Positions 12,791-25,600 of a stretch of 64,000 nt of DNA are shown piece by piece. The stretch lies in assembly GCF_022605725.1 (NCBI RefSeq), contig NC_065558.1, positions 9,610,001 through 9,674,000 on the forward strand, written 5' to 3'. Source of the stretch: Anthonomus grandis grandis (Eukaryota > Arthropoda > Insecta > Coleoptera > Curculionidae). Under the pieces are notes generated by a model. The model was not told the DNA's origin and made no database searches. It saw only the letters and a list, made by a program, of their open reading frames with translations. How positions within the stretch are numbered: the first letter of the stretch is position 1; every line of letters starts with the position of its first letter. A program made the position numbers and the translations under genes.

Positions 12791-13180
12791 CCTATAAATT
12801 GAACGATGTATGAGAGTAATAAAATCATACTAAAATGTGAAATAAAAAAAATAAAAGTTTTTTCTAATAGCGTGGTAAGACAACTTTGATCTGCGATTTT
12901 GAACAGCAATCTAAAGTAAGTGTCATATATGATTTTTTATGTATATATAATTTTTTCGAATAGTTTAGAGTTTATACAGGTATTTTTTTTCTTCTTTATA
13001 TTTTATACCAGTGAGCACTCTTCACATGTTCACATTTACAATTTGATTGCAAGAGTATAAAAATAAATAAATAAATATTGAGAAAACTATGAACGATTTA
13101 CGCTATTACGCTATCACGGAATTAAAGGTTGATTTTCTTATTAAAATAGATAATAATAAATATTGAGGAAAATTCCAGAA
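12791..13180. other. Intergenic A+T-rich spacer
   Basis: No gene seen. A short (AAAT)n-type run lies at about 13060-13080 (ATAAATAAATAAATA) and may be the tail of an old LINE insertion. Confidence 0.5.
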
Positions 13181-13672
13181 AACGTTTCTTTGCTGCGCCG
13201 ATTTCGTCTGATTGGTTAAAAACTTTCAGCGCGCGTATATCGCTTCGCGTTCTGTTACGCGTCGGCCCTATTAACGCATTCCTATAAACAGACCATAAAT
13301 GAATGTCACTTTAAGCAGTGGGACCAACCTATACACGCCAATGTCCTTGACTGATCGCAGGCTGTCCAACAGAAATCCAACAAAAAACGTCAAAAAGATC
13401 CTGTTTATGCTCGGTTATGAAATGGCGGATAGCGTATTATTGTTAAACTTTATTGTGAATAGTGTTATTTTGTTGCAGAAATCCTGCTAAAATAGTCCCG
13501 ATGTTCTACGGTCCGAATGAAACTATCCACTATACCATATACCGCTTCACCAGCTCCCATTTAATATGGGGTGAATTGGTTTTTTGTCCCAAAATCATTG
13601 TGTGATTGATATCACAACAAAACAAATTGCAGAAGGGTCGGATGGGATTTGAACCCTTTGGGTGGCAACGTA
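13181..13672 (+). promoter_or_regulatory. Probable promoter and 5' UTR region of Asx
   Basis: A less A+T-rich stretch (AGCGCGCG, TTCGCG, ACGCGTCGGCC at about 13229-13268) ends in the Asx start region. GAAATGGCGGA at 13419-13429 matches the YY1/Pho consensus (AANATGGCGG), common just downstream of start sites. AAATTGCAG at 13624-13632 could be a splice acceptor, so the coding exon may begin at 13633. No strong donor is visible upstream, so an unspliced 5' UTR is also possible. Confidence 0.45.
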
Positions 13673-16600
13673 ATGGAAATAGACGTTACTCCTGATGAAA
13701 ATCCCGATACAAATCCTTTTACATTATGTCATGTTGAAGAAGAAAAAAATCCAAATGCTATTGTTGATTCTGTAGTTGGTACTTCAAATGTTTCCAATTC
13801 ATGTTCCTTAGATGAACTAGACCCCCTTGCTACTATCGGCGGCAAGAAAACGATAAAACATGCACTACGACAACAAGCAAGGCGTAAAAGAAAAGACATA
13901 GTGGAACCATCAACTTCTGTACCAAGAATTATTGTTAAGCCCCTGCCTCCTGAAACTCCAGAGGAGGCGACTCGTGAACAGAACCTAGTGCCTCAAGTGT
14001 CAACCAAAACCCCAACAATGAAAGAAGTTTTAGCATCCATTCCTGGTTTTAACATAAAACCAAGGAAAAGATCAAATAAAAAATTATCAACGGCAGCACA
14101 GCTGGAGCAAACGAAAGCAGGTTGTATAGACTTAGAGACACCAGATTCTATTTTAGTTAATACTAATTTAAGGCTTTTATTAAATAAGGCTACATTTGCT
14201 TCTTTGCCAATTTTGTACCAAAATAAGTTAGCCCAGTTGTTACCTCTCGTTGACAGGCAGTTGGTAAATAATTCATCAGATCCACATTGTATAGAAATTA
14301 GTTCTGGATTAAATAATGAATTTTTTGCAAGGGCCTGTTTGGAGTGGCAAGATAGGTTAGCCGAAGGTGAGTTTACACCAGAAAATCAGCAAAAGCTCAA
14401 ATTAGATGCTGATAAAGAAAGAAGTAAGTTGGACCCATGGAAATTAAAACATTTCGAGCCTATATGGGGCGACAGAAGCTTTTCATCTGAAGGGGGAAGT
14501 TGCAGTACTGATTCTAGTATGGGTTCGACTTCTCGACCTCCCATAAAAACTACAATAAAGTTACGCCATTCGACTACTTCAGCAACAACAAAAAGCAAAG
14601 CCCCTCCCCCACCCCCAGTGAAGAGAATACGAACTGTAGGTGCAATGACCAGGTCCTGTACAACTTTGAAGGAAGAAACAAATAAACCTAGTGAAAATAA
14701 ATCCCCTATCCCAGATTTACTCCCTATTAGGCAAGTTAAAAATAAACTTGATTATATTAAAGTACAAACAGATGATATTCATCATAAGGCTGAGGAGATA
14801 TTTATTCCTGAACCCATAAAGGAGGATAGAGAAGAGACAAAAGGGCCAATCCCTGGTGATATTTCAACTGTAGAAATTCATGATAGTTGTATAGTTAATA
14901 TAAGTGATGCAATTTTAGACACTAATCAAGAGACAATCATTATTTGTAGAGAGGAATCAGAAAAACGACCCAGATCTTCAAGTTCAGATAGATATGAAAA
15001 TTCTCCTAAGAGAAGTAAATCGATGAGCCCACTGGAATTATCCCCTGAACCTTTAGACAACTTCCATAATTCCGACTTAAAAGACCCTCTGGATCTCACA
15101 TCTGAGGTTGCCAGTGATGATGAGAAGATCAGTGAAAACACCTCTGAGAGTGTAGATCAAGCAGATGATTTGTTTGAAAAGAATAGACTAATTGATGAAA
15201 ATAGCAGTAGTTCATGTAGTATGGCAGCTCATAATTTAGAAGAGATATCCAGTACTGAGGCTATTGAAACTGTTGATTCTTTACAGCTGCATATAAATTA
15301 CACTGAAGAGGATATTGAAGAACTGGGGCATGTTGATGAGGCATCATCTACTGCATCAACAACCAGCACAAACACCAATACAGATGAAAAATCTGAACAA
15401 GGATCAGAAATGACTCAAGAACAAGATGAGACAATGACTTCAATTCCTGATATATCTGAGAATATACCTTGTGAGCCAGAAACTAGTTGTTCTCAAGATC
15501 AGGAAACCAATGTTCTATTCAATAATGAAGAAAACCAACCAGCTTTTTATGAATGTCCCAAAGAAAATGAAGAACCTGCCCCTGAGACTGGCATGGAAAT
15601 TGTAGAGCCCCAAGAAGAAGCTGATGAAAATCACCTTAATTCTAAAACAATTAATAATGTTGTGTTGAGTCATATGCATAACAATGAATTTCAAGCAATT
15701 ATTTCGCAGTCTGTTGAGACACAGTCAGCAGAGGCTAATATAGTTACATCAGAACCATTTATAATTGAAGCAGTGAGAGACAATACAAATGAGCATGTCT
15801 TAGAAGATTCTCTTCCCCTACCATATGAACATTCACATGAATCTTCTTCAGAATCTAATCAGAAGATTGAACAAGGAATAGTGGAGACTTTTCAGATGCT
15901 ACCAAATACATTGATCATCCAGGAAGAGTCCTCAGGAGTCCTTGATAAGCCAGAGGAGTATTCAGTGGATAGTATTGCGGCAGTCGACGCTGAGAAGCTG
16001 GAAGCTAGTGTTGAAGAAGCTGATTTAGTGTCTTTTGATGATGCTAAAATTATTCAGGATGATGATGATGGGGAGGATAGATTTATTGATGCAGAAAATT
16101 ATGTTTTAGAATCAGGGCAGATTACTGTATCAACAACTGACAAGCATGTAGACAAACCTGAGCATGATCATATTCAGAATACTATTCAGACCAGTTTGTT
16201 TGGAAGTGGAGTAGCAACAGGTAAGGGTTTTTTTACTATATTTTCGTTAGGGACATTTCTTATTAAAAAAATGGTATATCAAGTTTTACAAGATAGAAAT
16301 CTATCCAAGCAATTTTTAACTGTTTGCAATCTTAATAAGTCAATATCAAATCATTTAAATGGAGAGCAAGGGTTTGAGAATTGAAATTGGGTTTACCACA
16401 AGGTTTCTTGGTTTATATTGGTGCTTAATGTGTATTGACTGAGTATCAGTCCATTGGACATTACTATAATTATAGATAAGGATCCAGAATTGAAGATTTT
16501 GAAGAACAGACTTCATTGAAGTTTTGTAAAATAAATTCCTTTGCATAGTCATTGACAAATACTTGAACATATTTAAACTTTTTCAGCCATGATTCGTTAG

Positions 16601-19600
16601 GGGATATTCACTGATATGTGCACAGTTATAAAATATTGCAAAGAGAAATTTAAAAACCAGCAAATGCAAAAAAAAAATTAGTAGAGTTAAATAGAGTGAA
16701 ATACCTGCCTAATATTATTTTTAGATAAGTTAAAAAGTTGTATGTGGGCCTGGCATATGTTTACTATAGTCATATATATGAAAAAAGTCAAATATATGAA
16801 AACTAATTCTATAAACTTAATATCTAAATGTGATTTTAATTATCACAGGTATGTAATATAAAACAATTTAATTAAGTATAACTTATATGCTAATGAATAA
16901 ATCAATCTTACCAGAGTCCACCCAAATTATAATATCTTTATAAAAGCCATCATACCAATTATGGACCACTGGTTCCAAGCTCAAAATATATTCAACTAAA
17001 AATTTTGTCTAACCAGAAAAAATCCAATTAATATAAGGTAGGTAATATAATAAAAAGTATTCAATATAATAAAGGTTGAAATCAGGCATGAGTCTTCAGG
17101 CATCTGTACGTGAAACAGAGCAAAAGAAAACAAGAAAACTTAGACTGCCTTCCTATTCATTTCAGCTGAATAAGCATGTAGTCTAAAGAGGACTATCAAG
17201 AGAGTAATTGTTTAAAATTTAGTTATTTTTAACTTAAATAGGTACAGTGGCCCCTTTTTTAGACAAGGAAAATTGCAATTTACAACCTTAGCATAAAAAG
17301 CAGTGCAATCTAAGTATAGGATTTTATTATAATGGATTAATTTCCAATAAAAAAAAGTTTGATTTTAATTCACACTTAGAACATTGAAAGGCCTTCAATG
17401 TTCGAAGAATTCACGGAATCTAATAATTCTATTGAATTTGTTAGACCATCTTAAGGAAATTAAAACTATGTAATGGATTGTTTATCCAACAACAATGCAA
17501 AATAATTCTAAGACACAACTGACAGAGATAAATTACTGTTTATATAAAGTCCTATATAGCCAATTGACAGTTATTTATAAAATCACTTCTTGAATATGCA
17601 GTTCAATAGTTATTTATAGTTCATTATGTCTTGATAAAGTTAATTACATATGCACTTCCATACATCATTATTTCTTATCAGTCTATGATCGATTAACGCA
17701 GACGTACACTCTATAAAAAAAGCCCATTTTAAACCAACAAGTCCAACAATAACAACACCCGTAAAGTCACAAACGCAAATAACTGGCAAGGCAATTCGCT
17801 ATCTATTATTTTATGATTACTTTAGTCACAACAGGCATATATCCGATTACAGAAACGTACATTTAAACCAAAGCAGTTTTGCTTTAAGGTACCAACTAAC
17901 CCATTTGTCTTTACGATGTTTTGTTTCCTAAATGGTCGTATATACTTTTTCAGTCGCCGAGGAATGCTGCTGGGGTTTAGTAGATTCCAGTACCGAAAAT
18001 TTGCTGCAAGTATCCGCGTTACACGGGATTGAGACTGCGGTCAGCGGTGTTTCGGGTGTCAAGGGGGATATTAGTGCTACCGAAAATGTACAGGTGAGTC
18101 AATTTTCCACCCATAGTATCTCTTGAATATATTGAGCAGCTAAATTATCCAACAAATTCATTTAAAAATCAGATGTTGAACTTGCATTTTTTTTTAAAGT
18201 AAATCATAATTTTCTATTGTGTATTTTTGTCCACTAAAAGGCATATATGAGTGGAAAATTTGATGCAGAACTAAAAATTGGATTTAAGCAATAATATATT
18301 ATTTTAAAAAATTATAGTATATATTTCAACTGAAGTCCTTCAGTTTGACAAAATATAAATACTAAAAACAAAACTTTTTCTTGATTTACATCTAAATAAA
18401 TTGGATATAAAGCCTATTAAAATTTCAAATATCAGTACCCAAATTAAATTAAAATTTTTTCTAATAAAATGATGTGGTTCACCTCAATTAGACTAAATCC
18501 CCTTAGATAAAATAGTATAGCAGGAAAGCTCACAAAATGCTTACTCAATATATTTTCCAACCTAGTTACAATTATTATTGCCTTTCTCTGCACTGCAAAA
18601 GTCCTTTTGGCAAAGCTAGCCTTATATAAATTTTTAGAGCCTGCCAAGTTTAGAAACAAAAACTTTAGAACTTTTTAATTTCATGTAATCTTAACATTAT
18701 TCCTTTCATTGCTAGTTGGCCAAGCTTTGCCCTGAGATATTAGGAGATCATTTATTTATATATATAATACAAGAATTATTTTACTTTAGGATTATTTTTG
18801 TGTAAAGAAGAGTTACAAAATAAGTCCAGAAATGCTTGGTGTATAAGATACCAGGTGTTAAATTTTATAAACCCTTTATTTCCCTAAAACAAGTAAAGGT
18901 ATTGACATGCGGTTTCTATTTTTTTTGCAAATCTAGTTTCTTTTTGGAATGCGAGTCCAGTGTAAAAAATATGCCGTGTGATTTTAATTTTAGAAGTGAA
19001 ACGAGAAACCTTATATTGTTACAAATTTCGCTCTCACACTTTTATTAGGAACTATTACACTTGATTACACTTTCAATAGTTTCTTACTCTTATTATGATT
19101 AGTACGTCAATAAACGTTTTACCTAAATTATGTGGTATTTTTCAACAGTATGATTGTCAATTGCGTTCCCTAGCTGTAAAATTTGGAACCTAATTAAACA
19201 TTTTTGGAATTTTCTCATTCTTGATTGACATATTTATAATAAAATTAAAAATCCATTGCATTGTTGCCAGATAAATACGAGATACAGAGATCCCTTATTT
19301 GCCCTCCCTATACATAAATTTGTCTGAATCGGGTTATTAATAGCAAAATACTATGTATTTCCTGGTTATTCCGGATCAAACAAGAATGATAAGTTAGGCG
19401 ATATAAATTTTCTGGAAAAAAAATAGCTGAAAATGAGTACCATATATGAGTATCTAAAAAACTCAAGCAATTTTCGTTGTTAAAATTAAAACATTCATAC
19501 CTTATTAACTAATAATGCAGACCAAATTATTTTTAACAAATTTATAAAAAACATAACCATTATCAACTAGTAAAGGAACCTACTAGCATCACACATACAT

Positions 19601-22600
19601 CTACTAGTTTAATTAATGTCAAATCTGATCCAACTATTTGTTTAAATATACGCGTTTTGGATATGTCGGACATATCACTCCTTGGTAGTAACTGAACTGG
19701 AATTTTTTAAGACTAAACAATCCTACTCATATTGTATTTATAACATAAAGAGATTATTCCAATTTTAATTATCAAGCATTCTTACAAAACCTTTTTACTA
19801 TTGACTGATATCATGTATATATTTTACCGCAACGTGCCTTAGAAAACATCTCGGTTTACTAAAACTCCCGCTCCCTGGTTAACCGATAATGTTAGGTTCA
19901 TAATGAAGTTACAGCAAAAAATATTAATAAAGAATAAAAAATTGAAAACCTGCTTTAAAGGAATACCAGGATTTAAGAAATGTTGTTATCTTAGGGATAA
20001 GCTCAAAGAAAAAAGCCTACATTCAGCATAAATTTGGCACACTACAAAAATTTAATATTAATAGTAAACAAAAAAGTAGTTTTAAAAATAAAGTTGTGAA
20101 CTTTGCATTATTTTAAATAATTGTTTATTAAAAATATTCCAAATATCGCAGATTCCTCTAATGAATTTATTAACACTAAATATGCTAATGACAAACATTC
20201 AAATGTCCTCAATTTGTTTAGTAATAAATATATATTTCCAGGTTATACCGATGAAAGAAGAACTAGAAGTTAGACTAGAACAGGGCTCCTTTCCCGTTCA
20301 CAACGATTGGCCTTACGATGTAAAAATGGACCCCGAAAGAGGCGTAGGCGTGACCCTCGGACAGGCACAACAGAACGACGAACCATCCGGCGATACCAAA
20401 GAATCCATCAACTACCAAACACCAGATTACAACCAAGGCGGCAAGCAAGTCAAACTCGAACTGGAAGTTACCTTAACCCCCGAAATCATTAATTCGGACA
20501 CGCTGATAACCAGCACGGTAACTTCGAACAACGATAACGGATCGCCATCTGGTGGTGGCGCCACGAAACCGGTAGCCAACGTGATTCCACCTACGACGAT
20601 CGTATGTTTACCGTCAGCGGTAAACGCGCCCTCCATGCAAGTACCGACGGTCAACGAAGCGGTTCAGTGTGGCGCCGCGGTCGTACCCCGACCGGGTTTG
20701 GTACAGAGCTCGAGCTCTCTGCCGTATCTCGCGCTGAGCACCAGTCAGCCGATCAGAGCAGTTCCTACACACAGCAAGAGCAAACCAAAGAATAATAATA
20801 ATAATATAGGTAAAGGTAATGGTCGTCAAGCTTCTTTGTTTTTATTTTTGCATGTGGTTTTGTTTTATGGTTTTGCTAATATAGAAATATAAAATAGTTA
20901 TTAGGGCTGATAAGAAGAGCTTAACAGTATTGTTTAGAGAAGAGAATTATAATAACATTTATTTTAATTGGTTTTTTATCAAAAAAGTAATATGTATTAT
21001 AATATAATTTCTTGTGAGCTCAGTTTCTAAGCTTGCTTAATTTTTTTTGTTGGATATAGGTAAAAAAAACTACTTCAGATGATCAATTTATATATATTTT
21101 TGATAACAAATAAAATTATAAATTCTGGCATAATTACAAAGGTTAAATTTTCGCACAATGTAAAAGTCATAATATATTTTGGTTGCCCAATATAATTAAA
21201 ATTAAGTTTTCTTCAGACTAATCTAAGTATTTTGAATAACATTGATTCTGTTGAAGAATTGATTATTAACGTGTAAATCATAACTAAAATTAAAAACAAG
21301 TTCTAAATTTTTTAAATTCAAAAACCAAAAGTTTACAACAGCTAATATGAGAAACATTCTAACAATGTGAAAAAAATGCATATACACTCGCATATATCGT
21401 AGATCGTCTTTGTTACTAATAATAATTGTAAAAATATGGTGGTTTACTCTTTTAATTTTTTGTTAATTTTTTAACTATCTACCTTGAGAGATGAATTTTA
21501 CATGTAATCTTCTTATCAATTCTTTATAGAGGAGAAAACATTCCTGAGGTTTCACATAGTGTATGATCTTATGCTATATATAAGGTGTTCTTAGTTTTTT
21601 TATGTTGGTAATTAAGTTAAGCATTATTTAGATTCTTAATTTCATGTTTTCTCTTTATGTTACTTGGATGTTTTCAATTTCATTTAAGAGTCTCTTTTTA
21701 CAATTTTGCTATTTTTTGTCTTAAAGTTATGTACTAAGTTTAAGTAACACTGATACTTTTTCCCTTAACATAGAGGACTATTTAGTAATGCAAAAGGGTT
21801 TTTCGATATTCATTACCTTTAAGTACTGGGTGTTTTAATTTGAGGATGAACATTACGATTCGGTTGCGTCAGGGTAAAGTTGCCTACATTCGTTTTTAAT
21901 TTTTTTTCTAACGTTATTTAAAGCCATAGAACCAAGAATTTAATATGGCGTCCATAAAAGGAAAAAAATTAACTTTAAATTACCATCATATGGGGCAAAA
22001 ACAAGGACCATGAAAAAGTGTTTATGACGAACGTCAGAAAAAAAAAACAAAAAGGCTTTGTAAGTTCACGTATCGATTATTTCAAGTTTTTAAATGAAAT
22101 TTTAATAAACCCTAATTTACGCAGTTCCATAATTTCCTACCTACTTTTACGGTTTTCGATCTGGAGATGATCTTGTTTTGGATGACTTCTTTTCATCAGG
22201 TGGAATTGACTCTAAATGCCAATTATTGAAAAAATACATATTCGTTCATGTGTCAGGCAAAGCCTCGGATAATCCTGACTTGGATTCTTATCTTATCCTT
22301 GTATTAATATATCTGTTATGCCTTCTAGTCTAAACAAGTGCATTCTACCTTATCCCGAAAAAAATCCCTATACTATGATAGTTGGACGAGTATGCTTTTG
22401 CTGCAATTTAATTTTGGAGGAGACATCGTACTTTTTTTTTATTAAGGCACTTTCACATCCTCCATACCTTGATGGTAGTTTTGAATAATCACATGATGTT
22501 ATTTAAAAAAAGTTTAAAAACTTTGAAAAATGCTGTTTATCAGAGGTGAGAGAGGAAGGACAGTCCCGAATACCGACAATCAAATTCTGGAACGATCATG

Positions 22601-25600
22601 TTTTCGAAACCATTTTACCAAATGTTGTTTCCCAAACAACAATTTTTCTTGAGTAATAGTATTTTATCCGAATCATAGTATTTTATCCAATAATAAAATG
22701 TATTCACTGTTGGGTTGAGTTATTCAGTACTTTCATCCGATTTTTATTTAAAGAAAAAAGCCTATTTCTATTGACTCTGTGAGTAATTTAAAAGTTGGGT
22801 AACGTTCTTTTACAGAAAAATTCTGTTAACAGTGATTTGAGAACAATGTTGTTCGGGAATACGACAGTTTGGGACAATTGCAATTCGGGAAAATTGACGT
22901 TTAGGAAGTGACATTTTGGGAAAATGACTGACAATCGTTTATACAGTTATGGTCACTAGTGCAGCTAATGATTGGGTATTATTTTGAACCATCAAATAAT
23001 CAAAATAACAGAAATACAAAAGAAATTAATGACAGAATCTACAACTTTATATCATATCATCCGTAATACATTCAACTTAAAAGATCTCTAAGCTGCAGTT
23101 CGATAATTGCGGAAAAAAAAACTTTAAGGCCCACACTTAGCGTTTGCTATGAATCGACAATTATATTAAATTATTTAAAACATTCTTTTGCAAGCAGGTA
23201 ATCGCAGCAGAACGAATAACAACAAACCGCCTCCCGGTGCCGTTAATCTCGAGAGGAGCTACCAAATCTGTCAAGCTGTAATACAGAACAGTCCTAACCG
23301 AGACCAGCTGAAATGTCAACTGAAACCGCCGCCGAGTTTATTGGCGGCGGCGGCCGTCAATAACACGAAGAAAGTGGATAATAGACAGACGCAGTACAGC
23401 TCGGTGACGTCTTCAAGGGGAAATAAGACGTTTACGCCACCGTTGCCGGCTACCGGAAATTTCCAGCCAGCATCAAGTAGGTGTACGTAAATTTAAACGC
23501 TTTTTTTTGTTTGATTTTTTTGCTCACAAATGTTATTTATTTATTTATTTTTAAATTTATATTCTGCATGACTTATACTTCAAACTTTAGTAAAGGCGAT
23601 TTTTAGATTGATAAAAAAATAAATTTAATATATTATATGATCAAGATGCGACAGAAAAATCAAAAAATTATAAAGGGAAGTCGTTAAATAGATACATAAA
23701 ATGGAAATAAAATTTACAGCTTCGTAAAACTTAAAGGCGATGTAAAGTGGTCCTTTTTGTACTAATTTTCATTGGTATATTTTAATTTATTTGTATATTT
23801 TAAAATCATTAATAAATTGGGAATATCTAGTGACGTACTAGTAATCGCTCAATAAATTCACATATTTTTTAGCAGTCACAAAGACTAGAATAGTGTTTAT
23901 CAATACAGTCAATATTTTTATTGACTTTTATAAATAAACATTACCACTTATTTTAAAGTGTACGGAGAACGAAATTCAAAAGTTTAAACTCAGTTTTAGG
24001 TTCTCACACACATCTTACCTGTTGAAAGTCACCGAAATAATTTGTTCTTCTGTTAAGAATTCAGTTGAGTTTTAAGCCTTGTTTGTTTTAATTAATTTTG
24101 AGCTTCAACTGATTTTTTGTATTTTTTTGATTATATTATACTTATTTAAAGACAACTATTTTTCTTCTGCTTCAAAAAAATGTACAATGGTTTCCTTGCA
24201 ACTCTTTAATAAAAAAAAAAACCAAATGCTTTACAAAAAAGCGAAATTGCTACAAAAAAAGCTTCCTTACTTAAACTACATATATCTAATAAACTTAACG
24301 TAGAGAAACCTGATAACGAAACGATCGTTCAGATAAAATAGTTTGGTGAGGTTGTTGTAAATTTATGTCGTAAATCGAGATTATGTGCATCATGTCTGAA
24401 TTAAATTTTTTGCTACAAATAATTGAGAATGCGAAATGCTTTACTGTTCTATATTCAACTGGCAATGTCTTCTTTATAAAAATCTAGGTTTGGCGGACCT
24501 TACCTCTAACTTTAGACATTTTTCTTAGCCTTCACCAAAAAATTTAAATGTTTTGTCTGGGCTCGGTTTGTAAAGTAAAAACTGTCATAATTCTTACAAA
24601 ATTAGGCCGTATGAACGTAAACTCCAGTAATTCAACTTCTCTTCTTAAAACTTTGTATCCCAATTTCTAGAACATGTGAAGTTTTTCCCTTAATTTACCC
24701 TTTCAATTTCACTAGACTTTTCCTGAAGAACCGCATCAGTTGATTATACATTTTTTTTAATGTGGAAGTGATATAAAAGATCTTTATGGAACATTTGAGG
24801 ATGGAGATCGCATGTTAAGACTTGCTTTTCTGAGGAGTATCAAGCTCAGATGGCAGTGCCATACCCTATTGCAAGCCTTGGTAACATCCAATAAAACTCT
24901 TCTTAGTTTAGTGGATTCTACTTTTAATTCCATATGTTTAGAATCATACGATTCTTGTCATCTGGTTAGTAGAGTGTTCGTGATTTATAACATCTCCTCC
25001 TGCAGTATTTTCAGTTATTTATAATAAAACAGGAATGAGTCTCTAATCACTACCTCAAATATCTTGTCCAAGTTGATGTTCGGAACAGAACGGAAGAACA
25101 TTGTAAAGGCCTTAAGAATTTCTCAGTCTTCTACAATTAATATGAAGTTAAAATATCTTCTTTCTAAAGATTACAAATAGGGGAAGTCTTTATCTCCAAG
25201 AAAAATGCATGTAGGTCACTTGGGTAAATGTATTATGCATTTCGGCTGTGTAAACAGCCATCATCAGATACAGAACATTACAAAAAACATATACGTTCAC
25301 CAAATAAAACAAAAATTACCAATAAATATTAATTATTATTACTATATAATTAAATATTATTTACCATAAATGGTAATTTTTGTTTTATTTGGTGAACGTA
25401 TATGTTTTTTGTAATGTTTTGTATCTGATGATGGCTGTTTACACAGCCGAAATGCATAATACATTTACCTAAGTGACCTATATGCATTTTTCTTGGAGAT
25501 AAAGACTTCCCCTATTTGTAATCTTTATATACGCCTTCTCCTACAAAATATGGACTTCTATTCAACTATTATATCTTCTTTCTTTTTCAAATTTGGGAAA

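Noticed and set aside
13630..13665. On the minus strand GGGTTCAAATCCC resembles a tRNA T-arm / Pol III B box.
   Set aside because: The bases that would form the rest of a tRNA are the start of the Asx coding exon and show no cloverleaf. Treated as a chance match.
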